A stretch of 64,000 nt of DNA from positions 2,678,685 to 2,742,684 of the forward strand of contig NZ_JADDXR010000002.1 of assembly GCF_015330125.1 (NCBI RefSeq), in the 5' to 3' direction. The notes under the pieces were generated by a model, which made no database searches, was not told the DNA's origin, and worked only from the letters and a program-made list of their open reading frames with translations. This DNA is from Zobellia nedashkovskayae. GTDB lineage: Bacteria; Bacteroidota; Bacteroidia; Flavobacteriales; Flavobacteriaceae. Positions 16,166 through 24,340 of this stretch are shown in pieces. Every line of letters begins with the position of its first letter. Within the stretch, counting starts at the first letter, position 1. A program made the translations under genes and the position numbers.

Positions 16166-16803
16166 AATTTAGGTAGGTATTTCTTTAAACGTTCTCGTTT
16201 ATAATCAGGTAAAGATTCGTTGTTCAAAGCCAATTGTAGTATTCTAGGGTCTTTTTTACGCATGAATAATAATTCAAAAAAATCTTTCACGGTAAGGCCG
16301 TTTTCTGACTGTTCTGCCAACACCAATTCGTCGCCATTTTTTACTTCTCCTTCTTCTAGGATACGTACGTATGTTCCTGGAAAACCATAATCTATATACT
16401 GTTTTAAAATACTCTGATTTTTAAATCGAATTCCTAATTTATAACAAGGTTCCCTTGGTTGCGATACTTGTACCAATGCGGTTCCTAATTTGTAAATATC
16501 TCCAATACGGATTATAGACTCATCAAAATCACTAATCGAAAGATTTTCTCCGAACATTCCCCAATTCCAATCCAAATCAGGATATATGCTTTTCCAATAA
16601 TCATAATGGTCTACTGAAAATAGAAAACAGGCCTTGTTTACACCTGCATGATGCTTTCTGTCTATTACAGTGTCTTTGGCCACATCTGTTTTACCTAAAA
16701 AAAGAGGTTCATCTACCGGGTATTTAAATATTCCGGTTTGTTCTTCCTTGTCGTTCCAAGTAATAGTGGTTGGACGGCCAATATTGGTAGAGATAATTTT
16801 CAT
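16162..16803 (-). CDS. MOSC-domain protein, YiiM-like
   Basis: The 213-residue protein has the MOSC fold of molybdenum-cofactor sulfurase C-termini. Key features are DRKHHAGVNKACFLFS, WGMFGENLSIS and SQPREPCYKLGIRF, whose cysteine is the conserved MOSC cysteine. A helical C-terminal 3-alpha domain (TVKDFFELLFMRK to the end) is typical of YiiM. YiiM-type proteins use molybdopterin cofactor to reduce N-hydroxylated compounds such as 6-hydroxylaminopurine. The coupled DoxX-like membrane protein might supply electrons or a membrane link; that is inference. Confidence 0.88.
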   Translation of the reverse strand: MKIISTNIGRPTTITWNDKEEQTGIFKYPVDEPLFLGKTDVAKDTVIDRKHHAGVNKACFLFSVDHYDYWKSIYPDLDWNWGMFGENLSISDFDESIIRIGDIYKLGTALVQVSQPREPCYKLGIRFKNQSILKQYIDYGFPGTYVRILEEGEVKNGDELVLAEQSENGLTVKDFFELLFMRKKDPRILQLALNNESLPDYKRERLKKYLPKL

Positions 16804-16901
16804 GAATTAAAAATAGACAAACCATCATCAATTAACGAATGATAACTGCGGTTTAAAAAATTATAGTACGATGATTCTTTAGCTATTTTAATTTACGTGC
16901 A

Positions 16902-17723
16902 CTACTTCTGGTAATATGGGGTACGTTTCATTAAGTAATTCAAAGCGGTTATATAGTTATCGCGTGTTGTAGCCATAAATGGAACACGGTTAACATCTAC
17001 AATTTTATTTCCATCTTTATCATAAATTTTAAAAAGGACCTTAGTATCAAACTCATCCATAGATCTGCTGGAGCCTGATGAATATGTTTTCACTTTTTTT
17101 TTCTTGGTGTCTACTTTTGTAGTACTAGAGCCTGATGAAGATGAGGTTGTACTACGGTAGTCCACAGTAATTTTGCCTGTTACTAAAACGCCTGCACCAA
17201 CAATTTTGGCAATTTCGGTCATTTCATAGTTTCGTAAATCATTAGCTTTAGTAATGCCCGCTTCGCGCAATCTTTTTAAGGTAACATCTACATCTTGGTA
17301 TGTAATTGTATTTCTCTCGGGTTTACGCATAAGGTTATGGTAGTAATACTCTTGAGCTTCAAATCCCTCTTCGGGAGCTTCGGTGCCGTCAAAAACAAAT
17401 TCAAAAGGTAGTACAGCTCCCTCATTACTTTTCATTGTGGGGAACTCAAAATCTGGACTTATAGATTGGCGCCCGGTAGTTGACTGTGAGAAGAGTTGTT
17501 CTCGACCACTTTTAAAAGTAATTTTATGAACTGCTTCTTTTTTGACAACGTTTTCCAAGTCCTCTCCTATGTAACTATAGGTAATTGTATTGGGCTCAAC
17601 TCTCAAGACCTTAACGGCTATAGTTTCTCCATTGGTCATGAAAATCTCGTCTGATGCATTCTGGGCATTTGCGGAGTAGAACATTACTATAAAAAACAAT
17701 GACAGCAGTTTAGAATATTTCAT
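16902..17723 (-). CDS. Exported protein of unknown function, weakly CsgG-like
   Basis: A 273-residue protein. The start at 17723 is chosen over one 14 codons upstream because it begins a clean signal peptide (MKYSKLLSLFFIVMFYSANA, cut before QNASDE). A beta-rich N-terminal part, FMTNGETIAVKVLRVEPN, resembles short sensor-like sequences common in Bacteroidota exported proteins. A second part (~residues 140-190, LREAGITKANDLRNYEMTEIAKIVGAGVLVTGKI read in pieces) resembles the fold of CsgG/LpoB-type proteins. A Ser/Thr-rich linker (SSSSGSS) and a final beta-hairpin segment follow. No function is assigned. Confidence 0.7.
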   Translation of the reverse strand: MKYSKLLSLFFIVMFYSANAQNASDEIFMTNGETIAVKVLRVEPNTITYSYIGEDLENVVKKEAVHKITFKSGREQLFSQSTTGRQSISPDFEFPTMKSNEGAVLPFEFVFDGTEAPEEGFEAQEYYYHNLMRKPERNTITYQDVDVTLKRLREAGITKANDLRNYEMTEIAKIVGAGVLVTGKITVDYRSTTSSSSGSSTTKVDTKKKKVKTYSSGSSRSMDEFDTKVLFKIYDKDGNKIVDVNRVPFMATTRDNYITALNYLMKRTPYYQK

Positions 17724-18056
17724 TTTAAAGTTTATTTGTGGTTCGTTGCTAAAGTACAAACCCACTACAAATTATAAAATACTGGATTTCTGGTATTTTT
17801 AACCGTTCCATTCAATAGAGGTAGGGTTGCCAATTTTGGTTGGTACAATTCTTATACTTCAACGGTAAACAACCTATTTGAAATTACGCATACTCTAGCA
17901 ACCCAAGTTTTTGGTTGGATAGATTAGATTTTATGCTAAAGTTTCGTTTGCGCACACGAAAAATCAGCAAAATTCCTAATTTATTCAGTTTATTTGTGTT
18001 TATTTGACATATAAGTACAGGATTTATTTTCAATCTAATCCTATTTCATCCCTTTT
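17724..18056. other. Divergent intergenic region (333 bp) without a gene
   Basis: This AT-rich stretch separates the exported protein gene (-) from the inositol-type symporter gene (+). I see no ORF, hairpin or perfect TAnnTTTG element in it. It should hold both promoters and any inositol-responsive operator. Confidence 0.5.
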
Positions 18057-19655
18057 ATGGCGTTATTGACATTTTTACTCTTCACCGGTTTTGTCGCTTT
18101 TTATGCTACATACAAGCTTAGGCGCGATAAACTGAATACTAAAGACGGTTACTTTTTAGGAGGCAGGTCATTAACAGGAATTGTCATTGCTGGTTCATTA
18201 TTACTAACCAATATTTCTACAGAACATTTGGTGGGGATGAACGGTTCTGCATACAGGAATGGAGCAATTATTGTTGCTTGGGAAGTAACCTCTGCTTTAG
18301 CTTTGGTTATTGCAGCTTTGTATTTTGCACCTCGGTATTTAAAAATGGGATTGACAACTATCCCCGAGTTTTTAGAAAAACGATTTGATGGTCTCACGCG
18401 CACCTTTGTTGCGTTGCTTTTAATTATTTCATTTGTGGCCACTCTGCTACCTATTGTACTGTATACAGGGGCTTTAAATATTGAAGCAATTTTTGAAATC
18501 TCAGAATTATTGAATGTTGCCCAAAGCGATGGTATATGGATAACCATTATAGTAGTAGGTACCATTGGTGCTGTATATGCCATTTTTGGAGGATTGAAAA
18601 TGGTAGCTTATACAGATACAATAAACGGATTTGGTCTCTTAGTAGCCGGTCTGCTTGTTCCTATTTTAGCTTTATTGAGTATTGGAGATGGAAATGTGTT
18701 TGAAGGAATGACGACGGTTTTTAACCATAGTCCAGAAAAATTCAACGTAGTAAGTGATGAATCTGGAGTAGGAGAGGGAGCACGTTCTGCGATATTACCT
18801 TTTGAGGTTTTGTTTACGGGTCTTATGATAAATCAGATTTATTTCTGGACCATGCATCAATCTATTATACAACGGGTATTGGGAGCGGTAAATTTAAAAG
18901 AAGCCCAAAAAGGACTGCTATATACCGGTTTGCTTAAGATATTGGTTCCTTTGGTAATTGTATTGCCAGGTCTTATCGGTTTTTATTATTTTGGAGAGAG
19001 TCTTTATGATAATCCAGACAATGTATATCCGCTTTTGGTGAAAAAAGTTTTGCCACTCTGGCTTACGGGTTTTTTTGTTGCGGTAATGATGGGTGCCATT
19101 TTAAGTACGTTTAATAGTGCATTGAATAGTGCGGCAACGGTGTTTAGTTTAGATGTTTTTAAAAAGTATATTCAGAAAGATGCCAGTGATAAAAAATTGG
19201 TAATCATAGGTAAAAGTACATCTGCTATTTTGGCCGTTCTGGCCATAGGTATAGCCCCGTTTGTTGCCAATGCGCCCGATGGTCTCTACCAATTACTACA
19301 ACAGCTTAACGGAATATTTTTTATACCCATTGCTAGTGTAATTATTGCTGGATTCTTATTCCCAAGAGTTACCGCCATAGGGGCAAAAGCGGGACTAATG
19401 TTCGGTTTGGTATTCTATGTGGTTATGTATTATGTAATTGAAGTGAATCTTCATTTTATACATATTTGGGGAATAGAGTTTGTGCTGAATATAGTAGTTA
19501 TGCACGTGGTTTCGGCCTTAGGAAAAAAAGAAGAAAGATTTATAATGAAAGATGCGGGTATTTTAAACCTCAAACCTTGGAGGTATGCCAAGCCCTTTAG
19601 TCTCTTTCTAGTGTCATTTACGATTATTTTGTACCTTGTTTTAGGTAATGTGTAG
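18057..19655 (+). CDS. Sodium/solute symporter (SSS family), probable myo-inositol or sugar transporter
   Basis: A 532-residue integral membrane protein with about 14 spans and the SSS/SGLT layout. The first helix is followed by DGYFLGGRSLTGIVIAGSLL (the GGR signature), then NISTEHLVGMNG, TTIPEFLEKRFDG, AIFGGLKMVAYTDT, the unusual FWTMHQSIIQRVLGA, and GAILSTFNSALNSAATVFSLD carrying Na+-site serine and threonine residues. The closest functional relatives are glucose/galactose/inositol symporters. Inositol oxygenase starts 44 bases downstream on the same strand, which makes myo-inositol the likely substrate (inference from context). Confidence 0.9.
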   Translation: MALLTFLLFTGFVAFYATYKLRRDKLNTKDGYFLGGRSLTGIVIAGSLLLTNISTEHLVGMNGSAYRNGAIIVAWEVTSALALVIAALYFAPRYLKMGLTTIPEFLEKRFDGLTRTFVALLLIISFVATLLPIVLYTGALNIEAIFEISELLNVAQSDGIWITIIVVGTIGAVYAIFGGLKMVAYTDTINGFGLLVAGLLVPILALLSIGDGNVFEGMTTVFNHSPEKFNVVSDESGVGEGARSAILPFEVLFTGLMINQIYFWTMHQSIIQRVLGAVNLKEAQKGLLYTGLLKILVPLVIVLPGLIGFYYFGESLYDNPDNVYPLLVKKVLPLWLTGFFVAVMMGAILSTFNSALNSAATVFSLDVFKKYIQKDASDKKLVIIGKSTSAILAVLAIGIAPFVANAPDGLYQLLQQLNGIFFIPIASVIIAGFLFPRVTAIGAKAGLMFGLVFYVVMYYVIEVNLHFIHIWGIEFVLNIVVMHVVSALGKKEERFIMKDAGILNLKPWRYAKPFSLFLVSFTIILYLVLGNV

Positions 19656-19699
19656 ACTAAAATAGTTGTTGTAAGTAGTTAAAAATTAAATTGTTAAAG

Positions 19700-20509
19700 A
19701 TGGAAAAAACGTTCAGAGATTATGAAGCTGTAGATGTGTCGGCGGCTGTTAAGGAGCATTATAGAAAAATGCGTAAAAAGCAAACTGTAGACTATGTGCA
19801 ACGTATGCATAAGAAATATTTGACGTTTGACAAGCCTATGGATTTATGGGAGGCTATGGGGCACTTAAATGATTTAATAGATGTAAGTGACCCAGATTTG
19901 GATTTACCAAACGTACAGCACCTAATCCAAAGCGCAGAAGCAATTAGAGCGGACAACCGTCCGGATTGGATGCAGCTTACAGGTCTTATTCACGATTTAG
20001 GAAAAGTGATGTTCCTATGGGGAAGTGATGAAGATGGTACCAGCCAAGATGAGCAATGGGGAACTGTAGGAGATGTATTTGTGGTAGGATGCGAATTGCC
20101 AGATACGTGTGTCTATCCTGAGTTTAATAAGTTGAATCCAGATATGGCGGATACTCGTTATAATACGCCAACAGGAATTTATGAAAAAGAATGTGGTATG
20201 GATAATCTTGATTTGGCTTGGGGCCATGATGAGTATCTGTTTCAGGTTCTTTCAAACCATAAAGAAAACAATTTGCCCAAAGAGGCTATGGTTATGATAC
20301 GTTACCACTCTTTTTATCCTTGGCACACAGGCGGGAGCTATAAAGAACTTCTAAATGAAGGAGATAAAGAATATTTAGAACTTATTAAAGATTTTAATAA
20401 ATATGACCTGTATACAAAGTGTCAAAAAATCTATGATTTAGAGGATGTAAGAGATTATTACCAACCAATTGCTGAAAAATACTTGGGAAAAGGACCTATT
20501 TATTGGTAA
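19700..20509 (+). CDS. myo-Inositol oxygenase
   Basis: It oxidises myo-inositol with O2 to D-glucuronate using a mixed-valent di-iron centre. The 269-residue protein keeps every iron ligand of the mammalian enzyme in order: H74, H98, D99, H176, H203 and D236, plus K102 in LIHDLGK. The GHDEYL and RYHSFYPWH motifs are diagnostic. The ATG at 19700 is preferred to a TTG three codons upstream. The symporter upstream (44-base gap) would supply substrate, giving a two-gene uptake-and-oxidation unit. No terminator is visible after the gene. MIOX is best known from eukaryotes; bacterial copies are patchy. Confidence 0.95.
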   Translation: MEKTFRDYEAVDVSAAVKEHYRKMRKKQTVDYVQRMHKKYLTFDKPMDLWEAMGHLNDLIDVSDPDLDLPNVQHLIQSAEAIRADNRPDWMQLTGLIHDLGKVMFLWGSDEDGTSQDEQWGTVGDVFVVGCELPDTCVYPEFNKLNPDMADTRYNTPTGIYEKECGMDNLDLAWGHDEYLFQVLSNHKENNLPKEAMVMIRYHSFYPWHTGGSYKELLNEGDKEYLELIKDFNKYDLYTKCQKIYDLEDVRDYYQPIAEKYLGKGPIYW

Positions 20510-20563
20510 TATTCATTCGGAAAAGATTTTGAAACGGTTGCTTTTCACGGTCTGGAGTAGCCG

Positions 20564-20938
20564 TTAAGGTTTCATTTCTAATATCTTAATTATGACCGTG
20601 TTCTCTCCAATATTTTCAAGGTCATTAATCATTTCTCCATTATTACTGGTCCAATAGAAACACTTGGCTTTTTCAATACGTAACAGCGCTATTTGACCAT
20701 TAATATTTCGCGAAATTAGAAGGCCATCAGTAAAACTAGTACAGCTACAGTCACGTTGGTGCAATCTAAAAGGCAAACGTTCTTTTGGTTTTAGAGCAAT
20801 TTCGCTTAAAATAAGGTCATTATTTTCAAAAAGGATGTTACCGATTTTATTATCAAATTTTTTTTCTTTGATTTCTTTCAACTTCTTTTTATCCCAATTT
20901 TCAAATTGGCCTTTTGGATTAAGTTCTGTAATAACCAT
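20564..20938 (-). CDS. Small cupin-like protein
   Basis: A 124-residue cytosolic protein with no signal peptide. I do not recognise a named family, but the order of elements fits a degenerate single cupin domain. These are ILSEIALKPKERLPFRLHQR (cupin motif 1 with one histidine), a beta-hairpin region with GQIALLRIEKAKCFYWT, and NDLENIGENTVIIKILEM (motif 2 region). Most metal-ligand histidines are missing, so it is probably not an enzyme of the metal-cupin type. It is convergent with the inositol oxygenase (54-base gap) and could be a binding protein for a related metabolite; that is speculative. Confidence 0.65.
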   Translation of the reverse strand: MVITELNPKGQFENWDKKKLKEIKEKKFDNKIGNILFENNDLILSEIALKPKERLPFRLHQRDCSCTSFTDGLLISRNINGQIALLRIEKAKCFYWTSNNGEMINDLENIGENTVIIKILEMKP

Positions 20939-21333
20939 AAATAAATATACTTTGTTTAACTAAAAGAGCAATTACCTAGGGTAAAAGAAGAAGCTCTAAT
21001 TATATCTTACATACATTAATTCCTTTTCCAAAGTTGCTTAACATTTCGTAAAAAAGAAAGACAGATAGCACAAAATATAATTGTTTTGTGAAATTATAAT
21101 AAAAAAACTATGAAAATTAAGTATGTTATTTTTTAATAATCCATTATTAGGAATACCGTATTTTCTTTTTTAAAACGTTTAATCTGGATAATACCAGAAG
21201 GGGATTTCGACCAAAGTCTTAGTGTAATCCATACCCTCACATATTTTCTCGGAAGATATGAATTTTAACAAGAAAAAACGTCCAATTGCTGAACTCAGCA
21301 ATTGGACGTTTTTGTAAGTGTATTTGTTTAATA
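20939..21333. other. Intergenic region (395 bp), gene-free except for the htpG terminator
   Basis: This AT-rich stretch holds the upstream region of the cupin-like gene (-) and, at its right end, the htpG terminator. A TTGTTTTG near 21090 is a one-mismatch -7 element followed by an 8-codon ORF only; I do not call a gene there. Confidence 0.5.
21273..21313 (-). terminator. Rho-independent terminator after htpG
   Basis: A long perfect stem, AACGTCCAATTGCT paired with AGCAATTGGACGTT, has a 6-base loop and flanking A/T runs. It lies 21 bases past the htpG stop on the minus strand; its symmetry would also block plus-strand transcripts. Confidence 0.85.
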
Positions 21334-23226
21334 TTACTTCACCATCTCGTAGCTACGCTTAATGAAGTTTGTCAATTCTTCACCTTTCAACAAGCCTTTA
21401 GAAAGACGGGCCAAATCAATAGACTGGCTAATTAACCTTTCACGTTTCTTAGCTGTTTTGGTATTTAATATTTCACCTACCAATTCAGAATTTGTGTTTA
21501 CGATAAGGTTGTACATGTCTGGCATGGCACCCATACCAAACATACCACCGCCACCACCGGTCTGTTGCATCTCTTTCATACGACGCATAAACTCAGGCTC
21601 CGTAATGATAAAAGGAGAAGCATCACTATCCATAGCTTCTAGCTGAACGGTGTAACTTTTATCTGTTATTACTTCTTCTAGGTTCTTTTTAAGGGTTTCT
21701 TTTTCCTCATCGGATAATTTTGAGATTTGATTTTCCTCTTTTTTGATAAGGTTATCCAAATGGTCTGCATCTACACGGGCAAAAGAAAGCTTCTCTTTAG
21801 ACGTTTCCAATTTCTGCATTAAATGACCAATAATAGGAGAATCCATCAACAGAACTTCGTATCCTTTAGCTTTTGCAGCTTCAATATAACTGTGCTGAGC
21901 AACCTCGTCAGAAGCATAAAGAACTACTAGCTTATCGTCCTTATCAGTCTGGTTTCCTTTAATTTTTTCTTGAAGTTCTTCAAAAGTAAAATACTTACCA
22001 TCTACAGTAGGGTAGAGTGCAAACTTGTCTGCTTTTTCAAAGAATTTATCATCGCTAAGCATTCCGTATTCAATAACGATTTTAATATCGTTCCACTTCT
22101 GCTCAAATTCCTCTCTACTGTTTTTGAAGAGCGAATTTAATTTATCGGCAACTTTTCTAGAGATGTACGAAGATATTTTCTTTACAGCACCATCTGCCTG
22201 AAGGTATGATCTAGAAACATTTAACGGAATATCCGGAGAATCAATCACACCACGTAGCATAGTCAAAAATTCCGGTACAATACCTTCTACGTTATCAGTG
22301 ACGAAAACTTGGTTTTGATACAGTTGTATGCGATCTTTCTGTTGGTTAAGATCGTTGGTCATCTTTGGAAAATAAAGAATACCAGTAAGGTTAAAAGGGT
22401 AGTCTACGTTTAAGTGAATATGGAACAATGGTTCATCAAACTGCATTGGATATAACTCACGGTAGAAGCTTTTGTAGTCATTATCATCTAAATCTGCCGG
22501 TTGTTTGGTCCAAGCTGGGTTAGGATTATTAATGATGTTGTCTACTTCTTGTGTAGGAGCAGGGTCTTCTTCCTTAGCATCTTCTGGCTTAGGTAAAGTT
22601 TCCGTTTTCATGCCAAATTTAATAGGAATAGGCATGAATTTGTTATACTTGTTCAACAGCTCATTAATACGGCCTTCTTCTAGGAACTCCGTAGAATCTT
22701 CGGCAATATGAAGAATGATCTCTGTACCACGCTCTTTTCTTTCGCCTGGCTCCAAAGTAAAGTTTGGAGAACCATCACAACTCCATAAAACTGCTTCAGA
22801 ACCTTCTTTAAAACTCTTGGTACTAATTTCTACTTTCTCGGCTACCATAAAGGCAGAATAGAAACCAAGACCAAAATGACCTATGATACCGCTTTCCTTA
22901 GCACCATCTTCATATTTGTTCAAGAATTCTTCAGCACCGGAAAAGGCTAGCTCGTTAATATATTTTTTGACCTCGTCTTCGGTCATACCAATACCTTGGT
23001 CTGTAATATGTATTTTTTTACCTTCTTTGTCAATCTTAACCTCAATCATTGGGTTGCCGTATTCTACTTTGGCTTCTCCAATAGCGGTAAGGTGTTTTAA
23101 TTTTAAGGTAGCATCTGTTGCATTAGATATGAGCTCTCTTAAAAAGATCTCGTGGTCACTGTACAAAAATTTCTTTATCAGCGGAAAAATGTTCTCCACC
23201 GAAACATTGATTTTACCTGTAGACAT
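21334..23226 (-). CDS. htpG: Molecular chaperone HtpG (Hsp90)
   Basis: A cytosolic ATP-dependent chaperone that remodels client proteins. The 630-residue length and domain order are standard: an N-terminal GHKL ATPase (FLRELISNATDA with the Mg-binding Asn; DQGIGM; GHFGLGFYSAFMVA lid motif), a middle domain with NVSRSYLQ and its catalytic arginine, and a C-terminal dimerisation domain. A charged insert near residues 200-225 (EDAKEEDPAPT) and a Gly/Met-rich loop near residue 580 are typical Bacteroidota features. It is a single-gene unit; no heat-shock operator such as CIRCE is seen upstream. Confidence 0.97.
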   Translation of the reverse strand: MSTGKINVSVENIFPLIKKFLYSDHEIFLRELISNATDATLKLKHLTAIGEAKVEYGNPMIEVKIDKEGKKIHITDQGIGMTEDEVKKYINELAFSGAEEFLNKYEDGAKESGIIGHFGLGFYSAFMVAEKVEISTKSFKEGSEAVLWSCDGSPNFTLEPGERKERGTEIILHIAEDSTEFLEEGRINELLNKYNKFMPIPIKFGMKTETLPKPEDAKEEDPAPTQEVDNIINNPNPAWTKQPADLDDNDYKSFYRELYPMQFDEPLFHIHLNVDYPFNLTGILYFPKMTNDLNQQKDRIQLYQNQVFVTDNVEGIVPEFLTMLRGVIDSPDIPLNVSRSYLQADGAVKKISSYISRKVADKLNSLFKNSREEFEQKWNDIKIVIEYGMLSDDKFFEKADKFALYPTVDGKYFTFEELQEKIKGNQTDKDDKLVVLYASDEVAQHSYIEAAKAKGYEVLLMDSPIIGHLMQKLETSKEKLSFARVDADHLDNLIKKEENQISKLSDEEKETLKKNLEEVITDKSYTVQLEAMDSDASPFIITEPEFMRRMKEMQQTGGGGGMFGMGAMPDMYNLIVNTNSELVGEILNTKTAKKRERLISQSIDLARLSKGLLKGEELTNFIKRSYEMVK

Positions 23227-23445
23227 AAATTATAAATTTTAGAAATGTTCTCGCCAGAGCTAGAACTTTGTTTAATACTTAGTTTCAATCTTCTGCATAG
23301 AAGAATCTGGTAGTGTTTACCTGCGTAGTGGTTGTCAAAAAAAATACCACATATGAAGACTATGACAAACTGACATATTAGTGTGACGAAATAAGTATAG
23401 TAATTTATTTTGTTTAATTTATTTTTAAATTCGTTAAACATTTTA

Positions 23446-23453
23446 TATCTTTG
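23446..23453 (+). promoter_or_regulatory. -7 promoter element facing the TetR gene
   Basis: TATCTTTG is a perfect TAnnTTTG match. It lies about 195 bases before the TetR start and 85 bases before a terminator-like hairpin. Confidence 0.45.
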
Positions 23454-23458
23454 TTGGA

Positions 23459-23570
23459 GATGTGATTAAGATTGCTGTGAAAGAGAGAGTTTTTAATCAA
23501 GATCATGTTTATAATCATTTATTGGTTAGGTTGTTTTAAAACGTGCTTTCTCCGGGAAGCACGTTTTGTG
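23459..23570 (+). ncRNA. Candidate short transcript or attenuator leader (~110 nt)
   Basis: The segment runs from the expected transcription start of the 23446 promoter to the hairpin at 23538-23566 followed by TTTTG. It contains a 25-codon GTG-start ORF (23462-23539) whose stop lies at the hairpin base. It could be a small RNA, a mini-protein mRNA, or an attenuating leader of the TetR-ABC1 operon. The evidence is layout only. Confidence 0.3.
23538..23570 (+). terminator. Terminator-like hairpin upstream of the TetR gene
   Basis: Arms AAAACGTGCTT and AAGCACGTTTT (11 perfect pairs) surround an 8-base loop and end in a short T run. No annotated gene ends here, which is why it is notable. Confidence 0.6.
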
Positions 23571-23648
23571 TTATGCAAGAAAATTGGTATACCGTTAACA
23601 GTAAATGCGGCACTTTAGGCGTAATTTTAATATATAAAATTGTTCAAG

Positions 23649-24308
23649 ATGGTAGCAAAAACGAAAACAAAAAAAATTACAGAAGATACTATTATAGAAA
23701 TGTACATGGATTATGTTTTGGAGCATGAAAGCGTTCCGAAATCCATTTATAAATTCTGTAAGGAGAATAAGGTTCCCGAGGCAGACTTTTACGCCTTTTT
23801 TGGCTCTGTAGAGAGCTTACAGAAGGAAATTTGGAATAAATTCTACACCAATACGGAAGCTCTTCTGAATAAAAACAAGGAATACGAAGGTTTTACGAAC
23901 AAGGAGAAAATGCTCACTTTTTTCTACACGTTCTTTGAGATGCTTACGCTAAACCGTAGTTATGTCTTATTTGCTTTAAAGCAGAATAGCAGTACACTCA
24001 AAAATCTTGAACAGTTAAAAGGCCTGCGCAAGCACATAAAAGGTTTTGCAACTGGTCTTATAGATGATGCAAATGCAGAGAAGAACCTGAAAATCACCAA
24101 ATATAATCCACAACTTTTTTCAGAAGGAGCGTGGTTGCAATTCTTGTTCGTTCTTAAATTTTGGATGGATGATAATTCTGCAGGATTTGAAAAAACGGAT
24201 ATGGCCATTGAAAAATCAATCAATACCATATTTGACATATTTGATAATACACCGCTAGATAATATTATTGATTTCGGGAAATTCCTGTATAAAGAAACAT
24301 TTGCGTAA
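23649..24308 (+). CDS. TetR-like transcriptional regulator
   Basis: A 219-residue cytosolic helical protein. The N-terminal part (~residues 8-60, KKITEDTIIEMYMDYVLE, then SVPKSIYKFCKENKVPEADFYAFFG in pieces) resembles a TetR helix-turn-helix with the usual FYxxFxS recognition end. The rest is a long helical bundle as in TetR ligand-binding domains. The DNA-binding helix is divergent, so target prediction is unsafe. The ATG at 23649 is preferred to a TTG three codons upstream. The ABC1-family gene follows after 32 bases, so this regulator and the kinase form one operon. Confidence 0.78.
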   Translation: MVAKTKTKKITEDTIIEMYMDYVLEHESVPKSIYKFCKENKVPEADFYAFFGSVESLQKEIWNKFYTNTEALLNKNKEYEGFTNKEKMLTFFYTFFEMLTLNRSYVLFALKQNSSTLKNLEQLKGLRKHIKGFATGLIDDANAEKNLKITKYNPQLFSEGAWLQFLFVLKFWMDDNSAGFEKTDMAIEKSINTIFDIFDNTPLDNIIDFGKFLYKETFA

Positions 24309-24340
24309 TTAGTGGAATTTACCCTTTCAAAAGAAAATAT

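Larger units (their letters stand above)
23227..23648. other. Divergent intergenic region (422 bp) with a promoter-hairpin unit
   Basis: This region lies between htpG (-) and the TetR-like gene (+). No family-recognisable gene is present. It does contain a perfect -7 element (23446-23453) and a strong terminator-like hairpin (23538-23570), described separately. Confidence 0.55.

Noticed and set aside
21112..21138. Eight-codon ORF (MKIKYVIF) after a near-match promoter.
   Set aside because: Too short, the promoter has a mismatch, and there is no terminator directly after it.
23227..23445. Heat-shock operator (CIRCE or similar) upstream of htpG.
   Set aside because: No inverted repeat of the right sequence is visible, and no perfect -7 element faces htpG in this gap.
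23543..23728. Open frame starting inside the hairpin and overlapping the TetR gene in another frame.
   Set aside because: The TetR-like protein has clear family structure in its own frame; this one is an antiparallel-free shadow with no recognisable motif.
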